Below, in pieces: positions 8,823 to 17,605 of a DNA stretch of 33,830 nt (position 1 is its first letter; every line of letters starts with the position of its first letter). The notes beneath the pieces were generated by a model that saw only the letters and a list, made by a program, of their open reading frames with translations, was not told the DNA's origin and made no database searches. Position numbers and translations under genes: made by a program. The DNA is from an uncultured Burkholderiales bacterium (GTDB lineage: Bacteria; Pseudomonadota; Gammaproteobacteria; Burkholderiales; Burkholderiaceae_E). The DNA lies in contig CAIVAS010000031.1 of NCBI GenBank assembly GCA_903903975.1, forward strand, positions 1-33,830, written 5' to 3'.

Positions 8823-9663
8823 CGGGCAATGGCTCGATCAGCAATGTGTGAATCGAACGCTCGTCGCCGCGGATCACTTCGATGACAAGACGATCGAGTT
8901 CGATGCGCTCGCCGCGTCGCGGGACGCGTCCGAGCCGCTCGGTGACGAGGCCGCCAACGGTGTCGAAGGCGTCATCGTCGAAGTTCGTACCGAGCGACTT
9001 GTTGAACTGCGCCACGCCGGTGAGTGCACTGACGCGAAAGCGAGGCCCATAGGAACCGGCATCGATCTGAACAATGTTGTCGCTGTCGTCGCCCTGGTCG
9101 AATTCATCTTCGATTGCACCCACGATCTGCTCAAGCACATTCTCGATGGTGATCAGGCCAGCAGCGCCGCCGTATTCGTCGACCACGATCGCGAGATGCT
9201 TGCGACTGAGCCGGAAGTCGCGCAGCAGCGCGTTCAGCCTCAGTGTGTCGGGCACAAAGTGCGCCGGGCGAAGCAGGTCGCGGATCGAGACCTCCTTTTC
9301 GGCGTACAGGCGCAGCAGGTCTTTGGCGTGAAGGATGCCGATCACGTTGTCGCGATCGTTCTCGACCACCGGAAAGCGTGAATGCGCGGTCTGAATCGCG
9401 TACCGGACGACCTCTGCGGCAGACCAGGTGATGTCGATGGCATCGATTTGCGAACGCGGCACCATGATGTCGCGGGCACAGACCTCGGTCATCTGCAGCA
9501 CGCCCTCGATCATCGACATCGCTTCGGCGTCGAGCAGATCGCGCTCCTGCGACTGGCGCAGCAACTGCAGCAGCTGGTCGCGGTCGTCGGGTGCTCGCAG
9601 GAGCATTGCCGACATGCGTTCGAGCAAAGTGGGTTTGGATTTGCTCGACGAAGGGTCGGGCAT
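8803..9663 (-). CDS. corC: corC, CBS-domain transporter-associated protein (CorC/HlyC family)
   Basis: The product has 286 residues. It has an N-terminal helix region ([25 protein letters not shown]), a pair of CBS domains (about 60-190: [73 protein letters not shown]) and a C-terminal CorC_HlyC domain (about 200-280). It lacks the DUF21 membrane domain, so it is the soluble CorC type, linked to magnesium/cobalt efflux. CBS pairs usually bind adenine nucleotides. Together with ybeY, phoH-like and lnt it forms the conserved ybeZ-ybeY-ybeX-lnt cluster. No strong Shine-Dalgarno sequence is visible before the ATG at 9663. Confidence 0.93.
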   Translation of the reverse strand: MPDPSSSKSKPTLLERMSAMLLRAPDDRDQLLQLLRQSQERDLLDAEAMSMIEGVLQMTEVCARDIMVPRSQIDAIDITWSAAEVVRYAIQTAHSRFPVVENDRDNVIGILHAKDLLRLYAEKEVSIRDLLRPAHFVPDTLRLNALLRDFRLSRKHLAIVVDEYGGAAGLITIENVLEQIVGAIEDEFDQGDDSDNIVQIDAGSYGPRFRVSALTGVAQFNKSLGTNFDDDAFDTVGGLVTERLGRVPRRGERIELDRLVIEVIRGDERSIHTLLIEPLPDDPAPR

Positions 9664-9734
9664 TGGGTCAGGCAGTTGGTCGCGGGAGAGGCAGCATACC
9701 GGAGATGCAGGGGCCGACCAAGCACGCGTCCATG

Positions 9735-10193
9735 TCAGGCAAGATAGGGATTGCCGATTCTGAATCGATGCAGCAGCGCGATCTCGAGGGCTTCCATCGC
9801 TTGAGCCTCGGCTGCTATCTCATGATCCATGCCCTGGGCATGGAGCACGCCATGCACGATCAGATGCGCCAGATGATCGCGCAGTGACTTGCCCTGCTCG
9901 CGGGCCTCGCGGGCCACCACCGGCAGGCAGATCACGATATCGGCCTGAACCATGGCCGCATCGATCGCGTCATCGGCATCGTCGTCATAAGCGAAGGTGA
10001 GCACGTTGGTTGCATAGTCGCGACCGCGAAACTGCGCATTGAGGGTCCGGGCTTCAGCCTCGCCCACCAGCCGCAGCGTCAGCGCTGCATCGCAAGCAAG
10101 GGCCGTTTTGGCCCAGCGTCGCAGCTGCCTGCGATCGGCCGGCAGCTCGCCGGCATCGGGCGCGAGCTGGATTGACAGTGACAGATGCGCCAC
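9735..10193 (-). CDS. ybeY: ybeY, rRNA maturation endoribonuclease
   Basis: The product has 152 residues, starting at a GTG at 10193. The zinc signature HGxxHxxGxDH is complete, with His114, His118 and His124 in HLIVHGVLHAQGMDH (110-124). Upstream, FRGRDYATNVLTFAYDDD matches the conserved 'FRGKDYPTNVLSF' block. YbeY takes part in 16S rRNA 3' end maturation and 70S quality control. It begins 11 bp after the phoH-like stop, and 71 bp separate it from corC. An alternative start was not found: the next in-frame methionine lies well inside the fold. Confidence 0.95.
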   Translation of the reverse strand: MAHLSLSIQLAPDAGELPADRRQLRRWAKTALACDAALTLRLVGEAEARTLNAQFRGRDYATNVLTFAYDDDADDAIDAAMVQADIVICLPVVAREAREQGKSLRDHLAHLIVHGVLHAQGMDHEIAAEAQAMEALEIALLHRFRIGNPYLA

Positions 10194-10204
10194 GACCGTC
10201 GACC

Positions 10205-11257
10205 CTAGCGCAACTCGGGCGGTGAGTGCCGCTCGTAGGCCTCGACGATGCGCGCAACCAGCGGATGGCGCACCACATCGCTGGTGTCGAATTCGGTGAA
10301 CGCCAGTCCGCGCACCTCACGCAGCACGCGACTTGCCTCGATCAGCCCCGAGGGTTGGCCGCGCGGCAGGTCCATCTGGGTCATGTCGCCGGTGACCACT
10401 GCCCGCGAACCGAAGCCGATGCGGGTGAGGAACATCTTCATCTGCTCGGGGGTGGTGTTCTGCGCTTCATCGAGAATGATGAAGGCGTTGTTGAGCGTGC
10501 GCCCGCGCATGTAGGCCAGCGGCGCGATCTCGATCGACTGGCGCTCGAACATCTTGGCGACACGATCGAAACCCATCAGGTCGTAGAGCGCATCGTAGAG
10601 CGGACGCAGATAGGGGTCGACCTTCTGCGCGAGATCGCCCGGCAGAAAACCCAGCCGTTCGCCGGCCTCGACAGCGGGCCGGGTGAGCACGATCTTCTTG
10701 ATGGCATCGCGCTCGAGCGCATCGACCGCGCAGGCCACCGCGAGATAGGTCTTGCCGGTGCCGGCCGGACCGATGCCGAAGGTGATGTCGTGCGACAGGA
10801 TGCTGCGCAGGTATTCGCGCTGTCGCGGTGTGCGGCCCTGAAGATCGGCCTTGCGAGTATGCAGGGGCGGCGAGGTGTCGTCGGCAGGGGCGATGCCCGG
10901 GGTGGCAGGAGCAGTGCCTTCGGCAGGGGACCCATGGGGTGTGGACGCTGCGGCCGCTGTGTGTGCCGCGGGTGCTGCGGCGGTCTCGGGCATTCCGCGC
11001 AGCTGGATCAGTCCGAGCTGGATATCGTCAACCGACAGCGTGCCGTCGGCCAGCCGGGTGAAGTGCTCGAGTGCCCGCACCGCCTGACGCGCCTGCAGGC
11101 CGACGCCGGCGACGGCGAACTGGTCGGAGCGTCTCAGGATGCGCACATCGTAGGCCTGCTCGATCTGACGAAGGTTCTGGTCGAGTGCGCCACACAGATT
11201 GGCCAGCCTGCGGTTGTCGGCACCGACTGGCTGAAAGGTGAGCGTGTTGATCTTCAT
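10205..11257 (-). CDS. PhoH-like (YbeZ) P-loop NTPase
   Basis: The product has 350 residues. The N-terminal ~90 residues form a KH-like region ([24 protein letters not shown]). A Pro/Ala-rich linker follows (~105-135), then the PhoH ATPase domain with Walker A GPAGTGKT (Lys169), Walker [12 protein letters not shown], and [12 protein letters not shown]. PhoH/YbeZ proteins are proposed RNA helicases or ATPases that partner YbeY; the exact role is unsettled. The start codon begins exactly one base after the miaB stop, so the two genes abut. The Ala/Pro linker is longer than I expect for E. coli YbeZ. Confidence 0.92.
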   Translation of the reverse strand: MKINTLTFQPVGADNRRLANLCGALDQNLRQIEQAYDVRILRRSDQFAVAGVGLQARQAVRALEHFTRLADGTLSVDDIQLGLIQLRGMPETAAAPAAHTAAAASTPHGSPAEGTAPATPGIAPADDTSPPLHTRKADLQGRTPRQREYLRSILSHDITFGIGPAGTGKTYLAVACAVDALERDAIKKIVLTRPAVEAGERLGFLPGDLAQKVDPYLRPLYDALYDLMGFDRVAKMFERQSIEIAPLAYMRGRTLNNAFIILDEAQNTTPEQMKMFLTRIGFGSRAVVTGDMTQMDLPRGQPSGLIEASRVLREVRGLAFTEFDTSDVVRHPLVARIVEAYERHSPPELR

Positions 11258-12616
11258 TCAGTCGACGATTGGCACCTGCCCGCGCAGCGAGTGCGGCAGC
11301 GCGGAGGTGATCGTCAGATCGATCAGCTGACCGATCAGGCGCGGCGAACCGGCGAAATTCACGACGCGATTGTTGCCGGTGCGCCCGGCGAGTTCGGCCG
11401 CATCCTTGCGCGAGGGGCCTTCGACCAGTACCGCCTGAGTGCTGCCCACCATCTCCTGCGAGATGCGTCGGGCGTTGGCGTCGATGGTCGATTGCAGGCG
11501 CTGCAGCCTGGCGAGCTTGACGTCCTGCGGCGTTTCGTCGGGCAGGTCGGCCGCAGGCGTGCCGGGACGCGGGCTGTAGATGAACGAGAAGGAGTGATCG
11601 AAACCGATGTCCTCGATCAGGGACATGGTCTGCTCGAATTCGCGTTCGGTCTCGCCTGGAAAGCCGACAATGAAGTCGGAGGTGATCGTGATGTCCGGGC
11701 GGGCGGCGCGCAATTTCCGGATGATCGATTTGTATTCGAGCACGCTGTAGCCGCGCTTCATCGCCGCCAGCACCCGGTCTGAGCCCGACTGCACCGGCAG
11801 GTGGACATGCGCGGCGAGTTTGTCGAGGCTGGCATGCGCGTCGATCAGGCGCTGGGTGAATTCGCGCGGATGCGAGGTGGTGTAGCGCACGCGATCGATG
11901 CCGGGAATCTCGCAGACATAGTCGAGCAGCATCGCGAAGTCGGCGATCTCGGCGTCGGTGTCTGGGGTGCCGGGCTCGCCGATGCGGCCCAGATAGGCGT
12001 TGACGTTTTGTCCGAGCAGCGTGACTTCACGAACACCCTGTTCGGCAAGCAGGGCGATTTCGGTCAGGACGTCTTCGAAGGGCCGCGAAACCTCTTCGCC
12101 CCGGGTATAGGGCACGACGCAAAAGCTGCAGTATTTGCTGCAGCCTTCCATGATCGAGACAAAGGCGCTCGCGCCCTCGACCCTGGCCGGTGGCAGGTGA
12201 TCAAACTTTTCGATGGCGGGAAAACTGATGTCGACCTGCGAGCGCCCCGAGCTGCGCCGGGCCTCGATCAGCTGGGGCAGCCTGTGCAGTGTCTGCGGGC
12301 CGAAGACCACATCGACATAGGGCGCGCGACTCACGATGTTGGCGCCTTCCTGGCTGGCCACGCAGCCGCCCACACCGATCACCAGATCGGGTCGCTCGAG
12401 CTTGAGAAGACGCATGCGACCCAGATCGGAAAAAACTTTTTCCTGGGCTTTCTCTCGCACCGAACAGGTGTTGAAGAGCACGATGTCGGCCTGCTTCGGA
12501 TCATCGGTGGTCTCGATGCCACCGGCCTGCGACTGCGCCAGCACGTCGATCATCTTGGCCGAGTCGTACTCGTTCATCTGACAGCCGAAGGTACGGATAT
12601 AAAGCTTCTTGGTCAT
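11258..12616 (-). CDS. miaB: miaB, tRNA-2-methylthio-N6-dimethylallyladenosine synthase
   Basis: The product has 452 residues. MiaB thiomethylates i6A37 of tRNAs that read UNN codons, using radical SAM chemistry. The N-terminal UPF0004 domain carries auxiliary iron-sulfur ligands Cys12, Cys51 and Cys85. The radical SAM motif CxxxCxxC is Cys159, Cys163 and Cys166 (CSKYCSFC). A C-terminal TRAM domain (about 380-445) ends the protein. Family blocks [31 protein letters not shown] and [16 protein letters not shown] are intact. It starts at the ATG at 12616, 28 bp after the small exported protein gene, and abuts the phoH-like gene. Confidence 0.97.
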   Translation of the reverse strand: MTKKLYIRTFGCQMNEYDSAKMIDVLAQSQAGGIETTDDPKQADIVLFNTCSVREKAQEKVFSDLGRMRLLKLERPDLVIGVGGCVASQEGANIVSRAPYVDVVFGPQTLHRLPQLIEARRSSGRSQVDISFPAIEKFDHLPPARVEGASAFVSIMEGCSKYCSFCVVPYTRGEEVSRPFEDVLTEIALLAEQGVREVTLLGQNVNAYLGRIGEPGTPDTDAEIADFAMLLDYVCEIPGIDRVRYTTSHPREFTQRLIDAHASLDKLAAHVHLPVQSGSDRVLAAMKRGYSVLEYKSIIRKLRAARPDITITSDFIVGFPGETEREFEQTMSLIEDIGFDHSFSFIYSPRPGTPAADLPDETPQDVKLARLQRLQSTIDANARRISQEMVGSTQAVLVEGPSRKDAAELAGRTGNNRVVNFAGSPRLIGQLIDLTITSALPHSLRGQVPIVD

Positions 12617-12644
12617 GGGGGGGCGCAGGCCTTGCTTGCGGGAG

Positions 12645-13058
12645 TCAGCGCGATCCGCCGGATCGGCGCGCAGCTGCCGCCCGTTCGGCGACCACTCGGT
12701 ATTCGGCGTCGGACAGCATCCAGATCTGCAGGATTTCGCCCAGGTTGCCGCGCACGAAGGCCACCCGGTAATCGCCGCTCAGGCTGGCCGGCGTGCGGAT
12801 CAGGTTCTGTTCGTCATAGATGCGCGCACCCGCACCAAGCACGACCGGCTGCCCGTTCATGAAGGCCTCCGGGAAGATCGCGGGTTTGAAAAGACCGGGC
12901 AACGCCTCGGTCGGGATGATCCGGCTGACCTGCGCCGATGCTGATGCGCAGAGCCGGCCACCGAGCAGGCCCGCCCCCGCCGCCGCTACAGCTACCTTCA
13001 GGCATGCCCTGCGCGAGGGCTTGTGGCTTGACGGATGGTTTGCTGGAAGGATCGGCAT
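12645..13058 (-). CDS. small exported protein with twin-arginine-like signal, function unknown
   Basis: The product has 137 residues from the ATG at 13058. A TTG at 13076 would add six residues and has no ribosome-site support. The N-terminus holds [20 protein letters not shown], a twin-arginine pair followed by a hydrophobic stretch, with a possible cleavage site after ASA or SAQ near residue 43. The mature ~95 residues include [52 protein letters not shown] and a basic Ala/Arg-rich tail. I do not recognise a named domain; I recall similar small exported proteins next to miaB in Burkholderiales. It is the first gene of the long minus-strand series and is divergent from ppk2. Confidence 0.7.
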   Translation of the reverse strand: MPILPANHPSSHKPSRRACLKVAVAAAGAGLLGGRLCASASAQVSRIIPTEALPGLFKPAIFPEAFMNGQPVVLGAGARIYDEQNLIRTPASLSGDYRVAFVRGNLGEILQIWMLSDAEYRVVAERAAAARRSGGSR

Positions 13059-13176
13059 GGCTGGCAATGATAGCAAGGTGGCCGGGCGCCGACCGGTTGC
13101 GCTGTCATTCTCAGGACATCCCGGTCGTGGACCATCATCGGTCGTCCCGACGATTCACACCACCATGGAGGCTTCT

Positions 13177-14106
13177 ATGAGCACGCCGATTGATCCTGAC
13201 CTGAGCGAGTTGCGCCGGCGCATTGAGCGCGATCTCATCGACAGCTACGATGAGGCGCTCGAACTCGAACTCGAGGATCAGGCTTTTGACATGCCGGGTA
13301 CCGATCCGGCAGCACCCGCCAGCGAGGAAGACCGCAAAGCCCGGCAACATTACTTCAGCGAGCTCTTTCGCCTGCAGGGCGAACTGGTCAAGCTCCAGGA
13401 CTGGGTCGTCACAACCAAGACGAAAGCGCTGGTGATTTTCGAAGGTCGTGATTCGGCCGGAAAAGGCGGCGTGATCAAGCGCATCACCCAGCGACTGAAT
13501 CCTCGCGTGGCGCGGGTCGTTGCCCTGCCAGCACCCAATGATCGTGAGCGCACCCAGTGGTACTTCCAGCGTTATGTGTCGCATCTTCCGGCCGGTGGCG
13601 AACTCGTTCTCTTTGATCGCAGCTGGTACAACCGCGCCGGGGTCGAGCGCGTGATGGGCTTTTGCAGCGACGACGAGTATGAAGAGTTCTTCCGGTCGGT
13701 TCCCGAGTTCGAGCGCATGCTGGTGCGCTCCGGCATCAAGGTCATCAAGTACTGGTTCTCGATCACCGACGACGAGCAGCATATGCGCTTCCTCGCCCGG
13801 ATCAACGATCCGCTGAAGCAGTGGAAGCTCAGCCCGATGGACCTCTACGCGCGCAGCAAGTGGGAGGACTACACCCGTGCCAAGGAGACGATGCTCGAGC
13901 GCACACACATCGCCGAGGCGCCCTGGTCACTGGTGCATGCGGTCGACAAGAAAAAGGCGCGTCTGAACTGCATCTCGCATCTGCTGTCGCAGTTCCCGTA
14001 CGAAGAGATCCAGCGTGAACCGGTTGTGCTGCCGGAACGCGTGCGAAACCCGGATTACCTGCGCCATCCGGTTCCGCCCGAGCTCTATGTTCCGGAAAAG
14101 TACTGA
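13177..14106 (+). CDS. ppk2: ppk2, polyphosphate kinase 2 family protein
   Basis: The product has 309 residues from the ATG at 13177, chosen because GGAGG lies 5 bp upstream; an in-frame ATG at 13165 overlaps that ribosome site. The single PPK2 domain has Walker A EGRDSAGKGG (89-98, Lys96), Walker B DRSWYNR (Asp147) and the lid block RVMGFCSDDEYEEFFRSVPEFE. PPK2 enzymes transfer phosphate between polyphosphate and nucleoside phosphates. Length and single-domain form suggest class I, which mainly phosphorylates nucleoside diphosphates, but class cannot be fixed by eye. It is a lone + strand gene between the minus-strand block and leuA, with 20 bp separating its stop from the leuA stop. Confidence 0.93.
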   Translation: MSTPIDPDLSELRRRIERDLIDSYDEALELELEDQAFDMPGTDPAAPASEEDRKARQHYFSELFRLQGELVKLQDWVVTTKTKALVIFEGRDSAGKGGVIKRITQRLNPRVARVVALPAPNDRERTQWYFQRYVSHLPAGGELVLFDRSWYNRAGVERVMGFCSDDEYEEFFRSVPEFERMLVRSGIKVIKYWFSITDDEQHMRFLARINDPLKQWKLSPMDLYARSKWEDYTRAKETMLERTHIAEAPWSLVHAVDKKKARLNCISHLLSQFPYEEIQREPVVLPERVRNPDYLRHPVPPELYVPEKY

Positions 14107-14126
14107 GCCTTTGAAGTGATCTTCGG

Positions 14127-15812
14127 TCAGGCCGCGCGCCGCGTCGCGCGGTCGCCGGCGTGATCGGCCAGACCGAAGCGGTTGGCCGCACTCAGCAGTG
14201 CCCGCAGCGAGGCCACCACGATGCTGCGATCGATGCCGACGCCGAAACGCGCGCCGGTCACGCCGTCGCTGGTCGCCTCGATGAAGGCCACCGCGCGGGC
14301 ATCCGACCCCGAATCGATCGACCGCTCTTCATAGCTGTCGACACGCAGGGGCAGGCCAAGCGCATGGACGGCCGCATCGATCGGGCCATTGCCTTCGCCG
14401 TGCAGCACATGCGTGACGCCGTCGATCGAGACGGTGAGGTCGATCTGATGGCCGCCGTCGGTGCCGACCATGCGGTGCGACAGCAGCTTGATGCGGGCGT
14501 CGTCGTGGAGGTATTCGGTGTTGAAGAGGCGCCAGAGATCGTCGGCGGTCACTTCGGTGCCATGCTCGTCGGTATGGCGCTGCACGATCGAGCTGAACTC
14601 GACCTGCAGGCGGCGCGGCATCACCAGACCATGATGGCGCTCGAGCAGGAAGGAGATGCCGCCCTTGCCCGACTGGCTGTTGACGCGGATGACCGACTCA
14701 TAGGTCCGCCCGAGATCAGCCGGGTCGAGCGGCAGATAAGGGACTTCCCAGAGCGAGTCGGGCTGCTGGACGGCAAACCCTTTTTTGATCGCGTCCTGGT
14801 GCGAGCCCGAGAAGGCGGTGAACACCAGATCGCCGACATAGGGATGACGCGGATGGATCGGCAGCTGATTGCAGTGCTCGACCGTGCGGGCCACCTCATT
14901 GATGTCGGAGAAGTCGAGCTTGGGGTCGACGCCCTGTGAATAGAGGTTCAGCGCCAGCGTGACCAGGTCGACATTGCCGGTGCGCTCGCCGTTGCCGAAG
15001 AGGCAGCCCTCGACCCGGTCGGCACCCGCCATGACGCCGAGTTCGGCAGCGGCCACGGCCGTGCCGCGGTCATTGTGGGGATGCAGGGAGATGATGGCCG
15101 ATTCACGGTTGGGCAGGTTGCGGATCATCCACTCGATCTGGTCGGCATAGATGTTCGGCGTGGCCGACTCGACCGTGGCAGGCAGGTTGAGGATGACCTG
15201 ACGCTGCGGCGTCGCGCCCCACTCCTTCATGACCGCGACGCAGACATCACGCGCGAATTCGAGTTCGGTGCTGGAGAACACCTCGGGGCTGTATTCAAAG
15301 CCCCAGTTGGTGCCCGGGCGCGCGGCCAGCAGGCGCTTGACCACCCGGGTGCTGCTGATGGCCAGCTCGGTCACTTCCTCTTTGCTCAGATTGAAGACAA
15401 TGCGCCGAAAGACCGGTGCGGTGGCGTTGTACAGATGCACCGTGGCGTTTTTGGCGCCTTCGATCGACTCGACCGAGCGGGTGATCAGGTCTTCGCGGGC
15501 CTGGGTCAGCACGCTGATCACGACATCGTCGGGCACCAGACCCTGTTCGATGATGTGGCGCACGAAATCGAAGTCGGTCTGCGAGGCGGCCGGAAACCCC
15601 ACCTCGATTTCCTTGACGCCGATCTTCAGCAGAGTCTCGAACATGCGCAGCTTGCGCGCGGTGTCCATCGGTTCGAAAAGTGCCTGATTGCCGTCGCGCA
15701 GGTCGGTCGACAGCCAGCGGGGTGCTGTGTCGATGGTTCGGGAAGGCCAGCTGCGGTCGGGCAGGTCGATGACCGGGAAAGGGCGGTATTTGCCAGCGGG
15801 CGATTTCATCAT
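14127..15812 (-). CDS. leuA: leuA, 2-isopropylmalate synthase
   Basis: The product has 561 residues, the length of the longer LeuA type 2 form. It condenses acetyl-CoA with 2-oxoisovalerate in the first committed step of leucine synthesis. The TIM barrel has the substrate/metal block [11 protein letters not shown] (from residue 35) and the metal motif HPHNDRG (His244, His246). The C-terminal LeuA dimer domain (about 430-555) normally binds leucine for feedback inhibition. AAGGAG lies 10 bp before the first ATG at 15812; a second ATG follows directly. The gene is preceded by a leucine-rich leader peptide and stem-loops, pointing to leucine-dependent control of expression as well. Confidence 0.96.
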   Translation of the reverse strand: MMKSPAGKYRPFPVIDLPDRSWPSRTIDTAPRWLSTDLRDGNQALFEPMDTARKLRMFETLLKIGVKEIEVGFPAASQTDFDFVRHIIEQGLVPDDVVISVLTQAREDLITRSVESIEGAKNATVHLYNATAPVFRRIVFNLSKEEVTELAISSTRVVKRLLAARPGTNWGFEYSPEVFSSTELEFARDVCVAVMKEWGATPQRQVILNLPATVESATPNIYADQIEWMIRNLPNRESAIISLHPHNDRGTAVAAAELGVMAGADRVEGCLFGNGERTGNVDLVTLALNLYSQGVDPKLDFSDINEVARTVEHCNQLPIHPRHPYVGDLVFTAFSGSHQDAIKKGFAVQQPDSLWEVPYLPLDPADLGRTYESVIRVNSQSGKGGISFLLERHHGLVMPRRLQVEFSSIVQRHTDEHGTEVTADDLWRLFNTEYLHDDARIKLLSHRMVGTDGGHQIDLTVSIDGVTHVLHGEGNGPIDAAVHALGLPLRVDSYEERSIDSGSDARAVAFIEATSDGVTGARFGVGIDRSIVVASLRALLSAANRFGLADHAGDRATRRAA

Positions 15813-15828
15813 GATCTCAAGGCTCCTT

Positions 15829-15991
15829 CGGTTGCGGTGGGGTCTGCAACCGGAACAGGGAGCACAGAGGCAGACGCCTTATCGGCTGGCCTCCCGGGCA
15901 CCCCCTGTTGCGGTTGGGGTTCGGGTGGGCCGGGGTGGCGTTACTGACTGGTACTCAGGCGCCCTGAACGGGCAGCAGACGACCCCGGCCC
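15829..15991 (-). promoter_or_regulatory. leuA leader RNA with competing stem-loops
   Basis: Reading the minus strand, a 10-bp perfect stem pairs 15991-15982 (GGGCCGGGGT) with 15936-15927 (ACCCCGGCCC). Its first arm lies inside the leader peptide frame just after the leucine codons. Next, 15916-15903 pairs with 15860-15847 over 14 bp with one mismatch. The distal arm of that stem (CGGTTGC, 15852-15846) can instead pair with GCAACCG at 15835-15829, a perfect 7-bp hairpin that ends right before the leuA AAGGAG. These pairings are mutually exclusive. No clear U-run follows, so the control could be attenuation without a standard terminator, or control of translation. Confidence 0.55.
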
Positions 15992-16047
15992 GTGCCTAGT
16001 CGTAGCAGGGACACAAGCGTGATCTGGGTCAGCGAAACGCAAGTCAT
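15955..16047 (-). CDS. leuL-like leucine-rich leader peptide of leuA
   Basis: This 30-codon open frame starts ATG and ends TGA, 142 bp upstream of leuA. Seven of its 30 residues are leucine, including LVSLLRL at positions 11-17, where codons 14-17 read CTG CTA CGA CTA. CTA is rare in this GC-rich DNA, and rare leucine codons are the hallmark of leu leader control regions. The codons lie just before the 5' arm of a 10-bp perfect stem. A TTGACA -35 element lies upstream. I infer a ribosome-stalling sensor of leucyl-tRNA supply. The position and codons are seen; the function is inferred. Confidence 0.75.
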   Translation of the reverse strand: MTCVSLTQITLVSLLRLGTGRGRLLPVQGA

Positions 16048-16053
16048 CCCGAG

Positions 16054-16083
16054 AGCCTAGTCGCGAGCCGGTGCGCTTGTCAA
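16054..16083 (-). promoter_or_regulatory. candidate promoter of the leuA leader
   Basis: A perfect -35 hexamer TTGACA lies at 16083-16078 and a weaker -10 TAGGCT at 16059-16054, with 18 bp between. Seven bases downstream of the -10 is the A of the leader peptide ATG at 16047. Confidence 0.5.
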
Positions 16084-16177
16084 CCGGCTCGGACCGACGG
16101 CTGTCTCCTGAGCGGGTGATCAGGGGTGCTCGCCGTGGCTCAGTGTGGTGCTCTGTGGCGTATTCAGTGGCCTGAGA

Positions 16178-17428
16178 TCAGCCGGTCAGAACGCCGACCA
16201 ACGCGGCTGTGATGCAGGTCGACAGGAGTCCGGCCGGCAGCGATCGGATAGCCAGACGGCCGACCTCAGTGCGACGCTCCTCGGGCATCAGCGGTGCCAT
16301 GCCGCCCAGCATGATTCCGACGCTGCCGAAGTTGGCAAAGCCTGCGAGGGCGTAGGTCATCAGCAGTCGGCTGCGCGCAGACAGGGCCTCGGGCGGCAGC
16401 GAGGCCATGTCGGCAAAGGCGAGGAATTCATTGAGAACGGTCTTCTTGCCCAGCAACTGGCCGGCGGCGCCGGCTTCGTTCCACGGTATGCCCACCAGCC
16501 AGGCCAGCGGCGCGAAGACGCTGCCCATGATCCGTTCGGCCGATACCGGTGCGCCGGCCACGGCCGGCAGGAGCACGAGGCCCTGATCGACCAGCGCGAC
16601 CAGTGCAACGAAGACAATCAGCATTGCGACGATGTTCAGCAGCAGTTGCAGACCTTCGAGGGTGCCGCGCGTCAGTGCGGCGATCGCGCTCGCATCTTCG
16701 CGCTGCATCGCAAGGCTCGATCGATCGGCAGGCTGATCCGACGGCACCATCAGGGCGGCCACCGCGATCGCTACCGGAATCGCCACCACCGAGGCGACCA
16801 GCAGATGGCCGAGCGCCTGCGGAACGATCGGCTTGAGGATGGTTGCATAGAGCACCAGCACCGTCCCGGCAATGGTGGCCATGCCGCAGTTCATGACCAT
16901 GAAAAGTTCGCCGCGACTCATGGTGGCCAGCCAGGGTCTGACCACCAGCGGCCCTTCGATCATGCCGACGAAGGCGTTGGCTGCCGCCGATACGCCGACC
17001 GCGCCGCCGATGCCCAGCGTGCGATTGAGCAGCCAGGCGAAGGCCTCGACCACGCGCTTGAGAATGCCCCAGTGAAACAGCACCGCCGACAGTGCCGAGA
17101 TCAGCAGCACCAACGGTAGCGCCTGGGTGGCCAGCACGAACCCGGCGCCCGGGCTGACCGGGGTAAAGGGCAGGGCGCCACCACCGAGGTAGCCGAAGAC
17201 GAAGGAGGTGCCGGCGGTACTGGCCAGCATCAGTGCATCGAGGACACCGTTGCTGCGTTCGAGCAGCCAGCTCAGTCCGGGCAGCCAAGTGAATGCCGCG
17301 ATCAGCACCAATGCCAGTGCGATGCCTGCGGCGACCGTTCGCCAGGCGATCAGATCGCGTCGCTCCGAGGCGAGCCATGCGAGTCCGAGCATGGCCAGCA
17401 CACCGAATCCACTATGAATCATTGCCAT
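16178..17428 (-). CDS. concentrative nucleoside transporter family protein (NupC-like)
   Basis: The product has 416 residues and is hydrophobic throughout. The concentrative nucleoside transporter signature SAAANAFVGMIEGP lies at 147-160, followed by LVVRPWLATMSRGELFMVMNCGMATIAGTVL. A second conserved block near the C-terminus (LLGKKTVLNEFLAF ... RSRLLMTYALAGFANFGSVGIMLGG) is also present. The family imports nucleosides with H+ or Na+. The usual GQTEAP core reads GMIEGP here, so substrate preference may differ from E. coli NupC. AGGAG precedes the ATG at 17428 by about 9 bp. It diverges from fadD and lies upstream of the leuA leader; 130 bp separate its stop from the leader peptide. Confidence 0.88.
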   Translation of the reverse strand: MAMIHSGFGVLAMLGLAWLASERRDLIAWRTVAAGIALALVLIAAFTWLPGLSWLLERSNGVLDALMLASTAGTSFVFGYLGGGALPFTPVSPGAGFVLATQALPLVLLISALSAVLFHWGILKRVVEAFAWLLNRTLGIGGAVGVSAAANAFVGMIEGPLVVRPWLATMSRGELFMVMNCGMATIAGTVLVLYATILKPIVPQALGHLLVASVVAIPVAIAVAALMVPSDQPADRSSLAMQREDASAIAALTRGTLEGLQLLLNIVAMLIVFVALVALVDQGLVLLPAVAGAPVSAERIMGSVFAPLAWLVGIPWNEAGAAGQLLGKKTVLNEFLAFADMASLPPEALSARSRLLMTYALAGFANFGSVGIMLGGMAPLMPEERRTEVGRLAIRSLPAGLLSTCITAALVGVLTG

Positions 17429-17605
17429 CCCTGATTGCTCCTGCAGTCTTTCGCCTGTCGAGCCCGCATTGAATCACGGGCTTGTCGGCGCGACACAGTG
17501 CGCCGTGCCGGGCAAGGCGGCGCTATCATCGCGGGTCTTTCGTCGATGGTGATGCCATGGCGAGTCATTCAATAATGAGCGCCTGAGCGCTCGCGAGGAG
17601 GTCGC

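Noticed and set aside
10226-11782. A 518-codon plus-strand open frame opposite phoH-like and miaB
   Set aside because: It is antisense to two well-supported genes, has no recognisable domain and an Arg/Gly/His-rich make-up typical of reverse frames in GC-rich DNA.
12820-13176. Upstream extension of the ppk2 frame by about 119 codons
   Set aside because: It runs antisense through the small exported protein gene and the divergent promoter region, and the ATG at 13177 has a strong GGAGG site and a family-like N-terminus.
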